A stretch of 52,908 nucleotides of DNA from DATFXM01 sp035315885 (lineage in GTDB: Bacteria > Acidobacteriota > Blastocatellia > UBA7656). The notes below the pieces were generated by a model. The model had not been told where the DNA came from, did no database searches, and saw nothing but the letters and a program-made list of their open reading frames with translations. The stretch is from NCBI GenBank assembly GCA_035315885.1, contig DATFXM010000056.1, positions 1 through 52,908 on the forward strand, given 5' to 3'. Below, piece by piece: positions 41,140-49,881 of this stretch (the stretch's first letter is position 1; every line of letters starts with the position of its first letter). A program made the translations under genes and the position numbers.

Positions 41140-43264
41140 CGCTAGAGCCGTGTGCCGCGATGATCGATGCAAGCGTAGTTGCAAACATCGATTCCAGAGT
41201 TATTGGACTGTCGCGGTTTTCGCGAACGCTTTTCAAGAACGCGTTGATCTCTCGCGCGTGGCCCTTGTCCTGACTGCCGCCTCCAAGCTGCAGAATCTTC
41301 CGTTCGCGCACAAACCTCGCCTCTTTGAAATCGTCGATCAGGCCATAAGCACCGCCACAAAAAACTTCTATTCGCTCTTTAGGAACCGAACCATCGCCTG
41401 CCGCAGCGTACACAATAGTCGCAACCGATCCGTCCGACATTCCCAAACTGACAATCGCGCTGTCGTCCACGCCTGCAGCGCTTACGACCCGCCGAGTCAA
41501 TTCGGCGTCGACCCGAACCGGAACCGCGCCAGTGATGAACTGAACGAAGTCGATGAAGTGACAAACCTCGCCTATGATGCGTCCTCCACCAATATCAGGA
41601 TCAAGAGTCCAGTGATCTGCGGGCAATCGTCCAGCATTCACTCGATAAGAGATCGTCATCGGCGCGTTCATCTCTTCGAGCCTCTTCCTCATCTCCACAG
41701 CCACCGGAGCAAACCGTCTATTGAACCCGGTCATGAGGATCATTCCCGAATCGCGCGCCGCCTTCACGACAGTTCGCAGCCCCTGCTCATTTATCGCGAG
41801 CGGCTTCTCCACAAAGACGTGTTTGCCGCGTCTGAGCGCCTCGGCAGCAACCGACGCATGGATGTCGTGTTGAGTCGCCACGAACACGACACGCGTCCGT
41901 TCGTCGGCAAGGATCTCTTCGAAGCCAGTCGCAGCGAATTCAAAACCGAACTGCGACTGTGCGTTCTTTGCGCTTATGCCGGTTGCCGCTGAAACGCCCA
42001 ACAACCTGATCTTGCTTTCCCGCTTCAGTGCCGGCAGCAGTACACCACGCGCAAAGTTACCCGCGCCAATGAAACTGATCGCGAGTTCATCAGACTCAAC
42101 CGCACGACGCGGCACAGGGCGCAGGGTCGTGGACTCGGAGCCGGCCTCCGGATAGCGCAGAACGATCCCGCAGTAACGTTCACTCCGATTCAAAACGAGA
42201 TCGTATGCGTCTCGCGCTCTATCGATTTCGAAAACATGCGTCGTCAGCAGATCGGTGTTTATCTTGCCCTCGCTTGCGAGACGAAGAAAGGCCTCCATGT
42301 TTCGCCGTTCTGTCCATCTGACGTATCCGATTGGATAGTCCTGGCCCTTCTCTTCGTAATCGACATCGTATCGGCCGGGCCCGTACGAACGCGACAGCTT
42401 CAGCTCGAGTTCCTTTTGATAAAACAAGTGCCGAGGCACGTCCATCCCGATCAATCCGACCACAACTATAGTCGCCCTATCCCGCGCCAGCTCGGCGGCG
42501 AGCACCAGCGGGTCCGAAGATTTTGTAGCCGCGGTTATGATCACTCGATCAGCGCCTCGTCCCTCGCTGAGCGCGTTGACTGCATCGATTGCCGCGGCTC
42601 GCTCCGAAGCGACTTGATCGGCACCGCTGTTTCGCGCCAGCTCGCATGCCGAAGCGTCGATGTCCACTCCCAGAACGGCGCACCCCGAAGACTTCAGCAA
42701 CTGCACGGTCAACTGGCCGACCAGTCCGAGTCCTATGACTGCAACCGTTTCACCGATGCGTGGTTCGGCTTGCCTGACCCCGTGGAGGGCGATTGCGCCG
42801 ACAGTCGTATAACACGCGGTCTCAAAGCTGACAGCATCCGGGATCTTCACACAAAGATTTCGAGGAATGTAGTTGAGCTCTGCGTGAACTGCATAGCCGC
42901 CTCCGGCGGAGGCCACTCTGTCGCCGATCCGAAACTCCTCCGCGTGCCGTCCTACGCCGGCAATGACGCCTGACGCGCTGTATCCCAGTGGCTTGATCTG
43001 ATTCAATCGCGCGGTGACTTTTTCGTAGGTTGCTCGAAAGCCTTCGCGTTTAAACGTATCGAACACCTGGCGGACCAGGTCCGGGCGGCCCCGGGCTTTA
43101 CCGAGCATGGAGCTTTGGGCGGTTTCGACAATGGTGCGTTCGGTGCCGGCGCTGATCAACGAGCAGGCGTTGCGGACCAGAACGCCTCCGGGCTTGAGCG
43201 CGGGTTCAGGGACCTGTTCAAGCGTAAGTTCGCCGGTCCTGTAGTTCTGGACGACTTGTTTCAT
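41117..43264 (-). CDS. Bi-domain oxidoreductase: zinc-type alcohol dehydrogenase fused to Gfo/Idh/MocA
   Basis: This 715-residue fusion has residues about 1-360 as a medium-chain dehydrogenase (NACSLISAGTERTIVE, KPLGYSASGVIAGVG, and Rossmann VIGLGLVGQLTVQLL). Residues about 375-700 form a Gfo/Idh/MocA oxidoreductase (ISFIGAGNFARGVLLPALK, GKHVFVEKPLAINEQGL with the EKP motif, GGGRIIGEVCHFIDF). The fusion recurs in surface-polysaccharide clusters, where it is thought to oxidise or epimerise sugar nucleotides; the exact reaction is unknown. It lies upstream of the DsbD-like, toroid and sugar-transferase genes on the same strand. The C-terminus is encoded by repeat DNA. Confidence 0.9.
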   Translation of the reverse strand: MKQVVQNYRTGELTLEQVPEPALKPGGVLVRNACSLISAGTERTIVETAQSSMLGKARGRPDLVRQVFDTFKREGFRATYEKVTARLNQIKPLGYSASGVIAGVGRHAEEFRIGDRVASAGGGYAVHAELNYIPRNLCVKIPDAVSFETACYTTVGAIALHGVRQAEPRIGETVAVIGLGLVGQLTVQLLKSSGCAVLGVDIDASACELARNSGADQVASERAAAIDAVNALSEGRGADRVIITAATKSSDPLVLAAELARDRATIVVVGLIGMDVPRHLFYQKELELKLSRSYGPGRYDVDYEEKGQDYPIGYVRWTERRNMEAFLRLASEGKINTDLLTTHVFEIDRARDAYDLVLNRSERYCGIVLRYPEAGSESTTLRPVPRRAVESDELAISFIGAGNFARGVLLPALKRESKIRLLGVSAATGISAKNAQSQFGFEFAATGFEEILADERTRVVFVATQHDIHASVAAEALRRGKHVFVEKPLAINEQGLRTVVKAARDSGMILMTGFNRRFAPVAVEMRKRLEEMNAPMTISYRVNAGRLPADHWTLDPDIGGGRIIGEVCHFIDFVQFITGAVPVRVDAELTRRVVSAAGVDDSAIVSLGMSDGSVATIVYAAAGDGSVPKERIEVFCGGAYGLIDDFKEARFVRERKILQLGGGSQDKGHAREINAFLKSVRENRDSPITLESMFATTLASIIAAHGSSASLSSEF

Positions 43265-43286
43265 CGCGAAACGCGCAGGAGTCGAA

Positions 43287-44246
43287 CTAGATCAGGGGGT
43301 AATCGGATCTCATGTCATGCCGGTAGCTCTGAAGGACCTTGTGCACCTGGCGAGGGCTGACTTTTGGTATCTGACCCGCGATGCTGTAGTGCAAGCCGTG
43401 CTCGGGCGGTGTCGTGGAATCAAGATATGACTCGTAAGCCGAAAGTATCTGCTGCTTGGCTTCCTCCGGCGGGTCCGGCACGTTGTCAAACGCGTGCTGA
43501 TCGTCGTGCAGTACATCCAGCCATCTCAGCACCTGCCACCGAGTCACAAAACCGAGCTGTTCGGCGATCCTGTCCGGAAACTCCGTCAGCCGATAGCGCT
43601 TCTTGTTCAGCTCGAACCAATACGTCTTCTCGATTTCGAAGAGCTGCTCGCGACTAGGATTCGGATTGGGCGACTTGCTGTATTCTACCATCGACCATTC
43701 GCGGATGGCCTTCATCACCTGCTTGTACGGCAATCCTAATGCTGCGCTGATGGCGCGCCTTCGGCCACCGGCGGGACGATGCCCGCTCTCAACAAAGCGC
43801 TGGTACATCTCGATCGCCCGCTCCCGCAGATCTTCAGTCAGCACCACCTTCGGCTGCACGAGATCCCGAATCACATCCGCCACAAGCTGACGCTTCATCC
43901 AGAGCTTGTTGGCGATTTGCGTGTGTACTTCGCGCGCCTGAATCTTTCGGCCTGCAAACTGTTCGCGATATAGCTCGAGGACTCGTTCGCGCAATTCGGA
44001 AGTGAGCACCGCGACTTTCGCAGCGCGCGGTGTCTTGTGCCGCCGTGTCTCCGCGACTGCCACGGCAGGCTTTGGAATCGCCCGAGGCACAACGCGAGGC
44101 ATTGGAGCCGCGGCGCGCGGCTCGGGCGGAACATGTTTGACGACGCGCTTCTTAAGACACTTAAGACAGTATGCTGCCTTTCGATCCGGAGAGAAGAACG
44201 TGGCGTTGCAGACCGAACAGGTCCGCCGGAATTTCATTCCGCTCAT
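43287..44246 (-). CDS. Zinc-ribbon protein with four tandem HTH-like repeats
   Basis: I do not recognise a named family for this 319-residue protein. Residues 7-31 form a zinc-ribbon-like knuckle with C10-x2-C13 and C27-x2-C30. A Pro/Ala/Arg-rich linker covers about 40-75. Four repeats of about 50 residues follow, near 80-130, 135-186, 197-248 and 260-310. Each has a first helix ending in a conserved Tyr or Tyr/Trp (LRERVLELYREQ, LRERAIEMYQRF, LFEIEKTYWFEL, KQQILSAYESYL). Each continues with an IA/IS-containing helix and a terminal Q(V/L)xxxI/L helix (RQLVADVIRDL, KQVMKAIREW, WQVLRWLDVL, RQVHKVLQSY). That pattern resembles tandem helix-turn-helix DNA-binding modules. The second ATG at 44237 is an alternative start. 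Confidence 0.7.
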   Translation of the reverse strand: MSGMKFRRTCSVCNATFFSPDRKAAYCLKCLKKRVVKHVPPEPRAAAPMPRVVPRAIPKPAVAVAETRRHKTPRAAKVAVLTSELRERVLELYREQFAGRKIQAREVHTQIANKLWMKRQLVADVIRDLVQPKVVLTEDLRERAIEMYQRFVESGHRPAGGRRRAISAALGLPYKQVMKAIREWSMVEYSKSPNPNPSREQLFEIEKTYWFELNKKRYRLTEFPDRIAEQLGFVTRWQVLRWLDVLHDDQHAFDNVPDPPEEAKQQILSAYESYLDSTTPPEHGLHYSIAGQIPKVSPRQVHKVLQSYRHDMRSDYPLI

Positions 44247-44411
44247 ATCAGGCTTGTTAGTCTAAACATCGAAACTCTAAACTTCAACCCGCACATTGAA
44301 GCACGAGCAACTAATGCCAGGCTCCGAACGATTGCACCTTCGACGTAAACCAATCGGTCGACTCATCAGAGTCTCTCATCGGCTGGCTTACACGCGCAAC
44401 ACCGGTAGCAT

Positions 44412-44933
44412 TCACTCCTCAATCAGATGATCGACGTCGAGCACCGGGATTACCTTGTCGTTGTGCTCGAACCACGCTGTAACGGGCCAACCAAAGCTAT
44501 TTGATTCTGCAGCGCCTTTGAACGTGCGCTGATCCGATGCGGTGACCCCATAAACTCTGTCGGCCAGCAGTCCCAACCGAGCATCCCCCTTGAGCAAAAC
44601 AAGCCGGCGCTTGCCGCACCATTGACTCAATCCTCGACTCAAGTCCACAACTATAGTCATCCTGCCCTTGATGCTCCCGACGCCTATTACTCCATCGGGC
44701 GGGTCTGGCAACGGACACAGGCTCGGACAGTCTACCACCCCTTCTGTAGTCTCGACTCCTATCCCGTAGTCGCAACCGCCAAGCGAAAACACCAGAAAAG
44801 ACGGCGATTCGGCGGCATCTATCGGCGAACTCGCCGCGTCGCGCGCTCCGCCCGAGATGGGCGGGTTCCGCGTTTCTGCTACTCCAGATTCCTGATTGTC
44901 GACTTCGGCCATTAGTCTAGCGACCGGCAACAT
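44412..44933 (-). CDS. CheW-like protein
   Basis: This 173-residue protein has a 45-residue disordered Ser/Ala/Pro-rich N-terminus followed by a CheW domain: PSFLVFSLGGCDYGIGVETTEGV, GVGSIKGRMTIVVDLSRGL, RLVLLKGDARLGLLADRVYGV, VIPVLDVDHLI. CheW couples chemoreceptors to the CheA kinase. No chemoreceptor or CheA gene is nearby. It lies 61 bp downstream of topA on the same strand. ATG at 44933 or at 44912 (MAEVDNQ) could be the start; neither has a strong ribosome-binding site. Confidence 0.82.
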   Translation of the reverse strand: MLPVARLMAEVDNQESGVAETRNPPISGGARDAASSPIDAAESPSFLVFSLGGCDYGIGVETTEGVVDCPSLCPLPDPPDGVIGVGSIKGRMTIVVDLSRGLSQWCGKRRLVLLKGDARLGLLADRVYGVTASDQRTFKGAAESNSFGWPVTAWFEHNDKVIPVLDVDHLIEE

Positions 44934-44994
44934 TGGTCTGTTGCGATATGACGGTTTGCAAATGGCGGCGGACAGCTTCGTTGGCGATGAGCCG

Positions 44995-47478
44995 TCAACT
45001 GTGAAGGCTTACTGTCGTGACTACCGCTGCCTCATCGGGCAAGTCCTCTTTGAACTTGCACCCCTCCTCGCGACACTTCAAATAGCGATGGCCGTCTTTT
45101 GCGACCTTTTCAACTACAAACCTTGCACCACACTGAGGACATGCCTGCGCCACGGGTTTATCCCAGCTCGTGAACTTGCAGGTAGGATAAGTGGAACACC
45201 CGTAGAACACCCTGCCTCGCTTGCTTCGCTTGACTACTATATCGCCTGCCGCGCATTCCGGACATGCAACGCCGGTGGTCTCCTGTCGGACATACTTGCA
45301 GTCCGGATAGTTGGAGCAAGCGGTAAACGGCCCGAATCTGCCCTGCTTGATCACCAGATTGTTCCCGCATTGCGGACACGGTTCCTCGAGAGGCTGATCC
45401 GGAGCCGCGAACTTTCCACCCTTTTGAATCTTTCGCGTAGTCTTACAGTCGGGATAACCGGTGCACGCCAGAAACTGCCCAAACCGCCCTCGCTTCATCA
45501 CCATCGGCCGCCCGCAGTTTTCGCAGGTTTCTTCCGCAGCGTCTGCATGCGCTTCTTCGCCCGCCTCATCCTGTAGCTTTGGCAAATCGCGAGTGTTCTT
45601 GCACTCGGGGTAGTTTGTGCAAGCAAGAAATTCGCCGTAACGGCCGAACTTCTTGGCCATGCGAGAGCCGCACTTTTCGCAGATCTCGTCGGTCAGAATC
45701 TCCTGACGTTTGATGTCGCGCATGTGCTGCTTTGCGTGCGCCAGGTCCTCGGTGAACTTGCCGTAAAACTCCGACAGCGCATCGGTCCAACGCATCTTGC
45801 CTTCTTCGATCTCGTCCAGCTCCTCCTCCATATGAGCCGTGTACTGTACGTTGAACAGATCGTCGAAGCTCTCTACCAGAAGATCGTTTACGATCATCCC
45901 CAGTTCTGTGGGGAAGAAACGTCCTTCCTTACGTTCGACGTATTCGCGATCCTGGATGATCGTCATTATCGACGCATACGTCGAAGGTCTACCGATGCCC
46001 TTTTCCTCGAGTGCCTTCACCAGGGTAGCTTCAGTATAGCGCGGCGGCGGCTCAGTAAAATGTTGATCGGGAATAATGCTGTTTAGCGTCAATCGCTCGC
46101 CCTCGCTTACGCGAGGAAGCTTGTGTGCCCGCTCCTCATCTTCTTCGTCCTTTTCGTCCTTGCCCTCTTCGTAAACAGCAAAGAACCCGTTGAAGCGCAC
46201 CACCGAACCGGTGGCCCTGAACAAAAACTTTTCTCCAACGGCGATGTCGATCGTTGTCTGATCGAGGATGGCCGGTTTCATCTGCGAAGCTACGAACCGC
46301 TGCCAGATAAGCCGGTACAGCGAAAGCTCGTCCTTGCTCAGAAATTGAGACATCGCATCAGGACTACGAAGGACCGACGTGGGCCTTATGGCTTCGTGCG
46401 CGTCCTGAGCGTCCTTCTTGGAGCGGTAGAACACCGCTTGCTCGGGAAGATACTCGGGTCCAAATTGAGAGTTGATTAGCTCGCGCACTTCGCCGAGAGC
46501 GTCGTCGGAGACGCGCGTTGAATCGGTTCTCATATAAGTAATGAGACCGACCGTCTCCTCGCCGATTTCGATCCCCTCGTACAAACGCTGTGCGATTTGC
46601 ATCGTCTTCCGTACCGGGAACCTGAGCTTTCGCGAGGCCTCCTGTTGCAGCTTCGAAGTAATGAACGGTGGAACGGGATTGCGCTTCTTCTCACGCGTCG
46701 TAACTGACTCTACTACGAACGGTAGAGTCTGAATCTCCTCTACCAGAGCCCCTGCCTGCTTTTCATCCTTTATATGGACTTCACTTTTCTTCAGCTCTTC
46801 ATCGAAATCGCCGGTCTTTACCGTCTTATCTTTGATTCGCAACAGGCGAGCGTCAAAGTTCGGCGGCAGTTCGGCCGCAAGATTTGCTTCGATCGTCCAG
46901 TACTCGGTCTTTGTAAAGTCCCTGATCTCTCGTTCGCGTTCGACGACAAGCCTCAAGGCGACCGACTGAACCCGGCCCGCCGAAAGGCCCCGACGAACTT
47001 TGTCCCAGAGAAGCGGGCTGACCTGATAGCCAACTATACGGTCCAGAAGTCGACGCGCTTGCTGAGCGTTTACGAGGTTTTCATCGATGTCTGTCGGATG
47101 TTTGAAAGACTCCTGGATGGCCTTCTTTGTGATCTCGTTAAAAAGGACTCGACGGACGGTTTTGCGACTCTTGCCACGGCCTTCAAGCTCCTCTTTTATA
47201 TGCCAGCCTATGGCTTCTCCCTCGCGGTCGGGGTCCGTTGCGACATAGATAGTTTCGGCTTCCTTTGCCGCCGCCTTGAGTTCCTTTATTACTTTTTCCT
47301 TGCCGGGAATTACTTCGTAGGTTGGCTGAAACTCATTCTCAAAATCGATGCCTATTCCCTTCTTCGGCAAGTCCTTGATGTGTCCAACCGAAGCGAGGAC
47401 TTTGTAGGTTCTGCCTAAATACTTATTGATCGTCTTGGCTTTTGACGGTGATTCCACAACAACGAGCGATTTCGCCAT
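44995..47478 (-). CDS. topA: DNA topoisomerase I
   Basis: This 827-residue type IA topoisomerase relaxes negative supercoils. MAKSLVVVESPSKAKTINKY opens the TOPRIM domain, and TDPDREGEAIGWHI carries its acidic residues. GLITYMRTDS holds the catalytic Tyr315. The C-terminus has five zinc-ribbon modules with CxxC or CxxxC pairs: CEKCG, CENCG, CPQCG, CPECA and CPQCG, the last being divergent. The frame opens 39 bp upstream, but ATG at 47478 gives the exact family N-terminus. A good promoter lies upstream. CheW follows and may be co-transcribed. Confidence 0.97.
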   Translation of the reverse strand: MAKSLVVVESPSKAKTINKYLGRTYKVLASVGHIKDLPKKGIGIDFENEFQPTYEVIPGKEKVIKELKAAAKEAETIYVATDPDREGEAIGWHIKEELEGRGKSRKTVRRVLFNEITKKAIQESFKHPTDIDENLVNAQQARRLLDRIVGYQVSPLLWDKVRRGLSAGRVQSVALRLVVEREREIRDFTKTEYWTIEANLAAELPPNFDARLLRIKDKTVKTGDFDEELKKSEVHIKDEKQAGALVEEIQTLPFVVESVTTREKKRNPVPPFITSKLQQEASRKLRFPVRKTMQIAQRLYEGIEIGEETVGLITYMRTDSTRVSDDALGEVRELINSQFGPEYLPEQAVFYRSKKDAQDAHEAIRPTSVLRSPDAMSQFLSKDELSLYRLIWQRFVASQMKPAILDQTTIDIAVGEKFLFRATGSVVRFNGFFAVYEEGKDEKDEEDEERAHKLPRVSEGERLTLNSIIPDQHFTEPPPRYTEATLVKALEEKGIGRPSTYASIMTIIQDREYVERKEGRFFPTELGMIVNDLLVESFDDLFNVQYTAHMEEELDEIEEGKMRWTDALSEFYGKFTEDLAHAKQHMRDIKRQEILTDEICEKCGSRMAKKFGRYGEFLACTNYPECKNTRDLPKLQDEAGEEAHADAAEETCENCGRPMVMKRGRFGQFLACTGYPDCKTTRKIQKGGKFAAPDQPLEEPCPQCGNNLVIKQGRFGPFTACSNYPDCKYVRQETTGVACPECAAGDIVVKRSKRGRVFYGCSTYPTCKFTSWDKPVAQACPQCGARFVVEKVAKDGHRYLKCREEGCKFKEDLPDEAAVVTTVSLHS

Positions 47479-47550
47479 AAGTGCTAGTATCCAATACGTA
47501 ATGAAACCAAATGCCACAGGCAGCGCGCTGCCGGTGGCCTCAAACTGCGG

Positions 47551-47579
47551 ATGCTAGCGTCGCCTTTAAAAGCTGTCAA
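47551..47579 (-). promoter_or_regulatory. Promoter of topA
   Basis: On the minus strand TTGACA (47579-47574) and TAGCAT (47556-47551) have a 17-bp spacer, placing transcription start near 47544 with a leader of about 66 bases. Confidence 0.62.
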
Positions 47580-47625
47580 GTACTGTCTGCATGACGCACC
47601 TTCTCCAGACACGCTTCTATAAAGG

Positions 47626-48771
47626 TCAAAGTTTTCTAACATAAGCCTTACCGGGAAGCTGTCGAACCCGCCCCATTATTTCAAGACTCAGCAGTACCGA
47701 GAGCAGCTCACCCAACCCGATTCCCGTCTGCGCCAGCAACTGATCCACGTGGACGGCTTCGTCCGGCTTTAGCAGTCCAAGGATTCGTTTTTCAGTTGGA
47801 GAAAGGCCGGAATCGTCTGCCGGAGGCGCGATTGTGGATCCGCTCAGCTCACTGGAAAGAATCGGCTCCTTCAACTCGATCGGGAACTCATCGACGATGT
47901 CACGCCAGACCTGTACGAGTTTCGCTCCATCCTTTATTAGGTAGTTTGGTCCGAAGCTCTTGGCTGACGTTATATTGCCGGGCACCGCATAAACGTCCCT
48001 GCCCTGCTCGTGGGCCAGCCTTGCCGTGATCAGCGATCCGCTTCGCTCGGCCCCTTCTACGACCAGCACTCCAAGCGACAAGCCGCTGATGACTCGATTT
48101 CGAAAGGGGAAATTCTGGGAGACTGGCGGACTTCCAAGAGGGAATTCGGTCACCAGAGCTCCGGTTGACGCGATTCGTTCAGCTAATTTCCGATTCTCCC
48201 TCGGGTAGCAATCGTTCAGACCTGTCCCCATCACTCCTATCGTGAGGCCCTGCACTTCGAGAGCGGCTCGATGTGCGCAAGAGTCGATGCCACGAGCCAG
48301 ACCTGACACGATCGTGACTCCCCGTTCTGCAAGGTCTCGAGACAGCCTCTCCGCTACGTTTCTTCCGTAGGTCGAACAAAGTCTCGAACCGACCACTGCT
48401 ACGGAAGGCTGCGACACTGCGCGCTTCAAATCGCCGCGCGCGTATATCACAATCGGCGGGTCGTAGGTTTCGCGCAACAGGGGCGGGTACCGCTCGTCCC
48501 TAAGCACGATGGCCTGGGCGTCGAAGCCACGAAGCAGATCGAGCTCGCGATGAGCCTTCTCCAGAGGCTCACTGCTCTTCATCACAACTATGGTCTGTCT
48601 GGACAAGCCCGCTGATTCGAGAGCGTAGGTGCTCGCGCGGAAGCATGCCGCCGGAGAACCGAATCGATCTATCAGTTGTGCCGCAGTACGCGATCCGACT
48701 CCTATTACAAAACTCAACGCAATCCATTCGACCAGAGAGTCGACGACAGAGTCCCGGACAGCGACAGGCAT
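47626..48771 (-). CDS. dprA: DNA processing protein DprA/Smf
   Basis: This 381-residue protein loads RecA on incoming single-stranded DNA during transformation. An N-terminal HhH/SAM-like region (VGSRTAAQLIDRFGSP) precedes the Rossmann DprA core: VAVVGSRLCSTYGRNVAERL, IVSGLARGIDSCAHRAAL, VMGTGLNDCYPRENRKLAE, PFRNRVISGLSLGVLVVEGAERSGSLITA, and AVPGNITS. A winged-helix C-terminus follows. ATG at 48771 is chosen because AGGAG lies 7 bp upstream; the frame extends 35 codons further without support. With the prepilin peptidase elsewhere in the window it hints at natural competence, which is not proven here. Confidence 0.94.
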   Translation of the reverse strand: MPVAVRDSVVDSLVEWIALSFVIGVGSRTAAQLIDRFGSPAACFRASTYALESAGLSRQTIVVMKSSEPLEKAHRELDLLRGFDAQAIVLRDERYPPLLRETYDPPIVIYARGDLKRAVSQPSVAVVGSRLCSTYGRNVAERLSRDLAERGVTIVSGLARGIDSCAHRAALEVQGLTIGVMGTGLNDCYPRENRKLAERIASTGALVTEFPLGSPPVSQNFPFRNRVISGLSLGVLVVEGAERSGSLITARLAHEQGRDVYAVPGNITSAKSFGPNYLIKDGAKLVQVWRDIVDEFPIELKEPILSSELSGSTIAPPADDSGLSPTEKRILGLLKPDEAVHVDQLLAQTGIGLGELLSVLLSLEIMGRVRQLPGKAYVRKL

Positions 48772-48885
48772 TGATTGCTCCTGTGTAAGAACTGTCGAGA
48801 GCGAAGGAGAGAATGCACTCAGGCAGGCACGATGATTAAGCGCGCCGATTCTCATCTCTTTTTTGGAATTAGTCAAGGGGTAGCG
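48772..48885. other. Upstream region of dprA
   Basis: I see no gene here. The region between dprA and the composite repeat shows no convincing promoter by eye. Confidence 0.3.
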
Positions 48886-49009
48886 GACGGTTTCCGGTTT
48901 CGGGTTTAGGGTTTCGGGTTCGTCCGATCTAGACGCGTTAGGCGGGCAATGCCTGAGTATCGATGAGACTAATTGAACGAACCCGAAACCCTAAACCCGA
49001 AACCGTTCG
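48886..49009. repeat. Composite inverted repeat, copy B (TTTAGGG arms)
   Basis: The left arm (48886-48924) contains GGTTTCCGGTTTCGGGTTTA then GGGTTTCGGGTTCGTC. The right arm (48978-49009) contains CGAACCCGAAACCCTAAACC then CGAAACCG. The core of about 54 bp shares blocks with copy A at 27163-27311: TC-GAT, AGAC, GGC, GCAATGC. The outer heptamers of copy A are absent here. Confidence 0.85.
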
Positions 49010-49098
49010 CCCTGGTTTCATTGCAAAAGACTGTGGGTTGTTAGAGAATAACGCCGCCTTCATCTGAATTTCGGTAACCCGCACAAAGAGGACTCGTA

Positions 49099-49881
49099 AT
49101 GAGTGACAAGCTGCTGGTCGCACTCGCTGATGGAGTCAAACGGATAACCATCAATCGGCCGGATCGGCGCAACTCGGTAGATCCCGAAACTATCGAATTG
49201 CTTCACGAGGAAATTGAACGCTCAGCCCGCGACTCCTCAAAGGTCATTATCCTGACCGGTGCCGGCGATACATTCTGCGCGGGCGCCGACCTCCAGGCCA
49301 CCAACGAACGCGACATATCAAGGATCGATGTCACCGGTTCCCTCCGCGAACGCACCAATCCCACGATACTGGCGATGCGCTCGCTGCCAAAGCCGATAAT
49401 CGCACGCGTCCACGGGCATGCCGTCGGGGTCGGCTGCAACTATGCCCTGGCCTGCGATCTGATAGTCGCAAGCGAACAGGCGAAGTTTGGTCAGGTGTTC
49501 GTGAGAATAGGCTTGATGCCCGACGGCGGCTCGACCTATTTTCTGCCGCGGCTTGTCGGATATCACAAGGCCTTTGAGCTGATGGCCACCGGCGACATCA
49601 TCAGCGCCCAGGAAGCGTTCTCGTTCGGTTTGATCAACCGCGTGGTCAACTGGGAAGAACTCGACACTACGGTGAACGCCCTGGCAGCGCGACTCTGCGG
49701 CTCGGCTCCGATTGCGCTTGCAAAGATCAAGGAAGGTCTGAACTACGGCGAGACAAACGATCTCGCTTCGGCTCTCGAATTCGAAGCGGTTAACCAACAC
49801 GAGTGCTTTCACTCAGAGGACTTCGCCGAGGGTGTCCGATCCTTTCTCGAGAAGAGGAGACCGCAATTTCAGGGCAAATGA
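49099..49881 (+). CDS. Crotonase-superfamily protein, PaaG-like (enoyl-CoA hydratase/isomerase)
   Basis: This 260-residue acyl-CoA-binding protein is of the crotonase fold. Oxyanion-hole segments are FCAGADLQA and VHGHAVGVGCN. The two glutamates of classical hydratases are missing: the first position is Asn114 (GVGCN) and the second Phe134 (FGQVFVRIG). LMPDGGSTYFLPRLVG matches PaaG-type isomerases, with Asp142 as the likely acid/base. An isomerase role in aromatic or acyl-CoA catabolism is more probable than hydration. AGAGGA precedes the ATG. The stop overlaps the cytochrome start (ATGA). Confidence 0.88.
   Translation: MSDKLLVALADGVKRITINRPDRRNSVDPETIELLHEEIERSARDSSKVIILTGAGDTFCAGADLQATNERDISRIDVTGSLRERTNPTILAMRSLPKPIIARVHGHAVGVGCNYALACDLIVASEQAKFGQVFVRIGLMPDGGSTYFLPRLVGYHKAFELMATGDIISAQEAFSFGLINRVVNWEELDTTVNALAARLCGSAPIALAKIKEGLNYGETNDLASALEFEAVNQHECFHSEDFAEGVRSFLEKRRPQFQGK

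Noticed and set aside
42236..42973. A 245-codon plus-strand frame over the bi-domain oxidoreductase
   Set aside because: It is a shadow of the dehydrogenase domain with no recognisable features.
48886..49009. TTTAGGG units as a telomere-like sequence
   Set aside because: The match to the plant telomere unit is incidental; the units are degenerate, inverted and internal to a bacterial chromosome.
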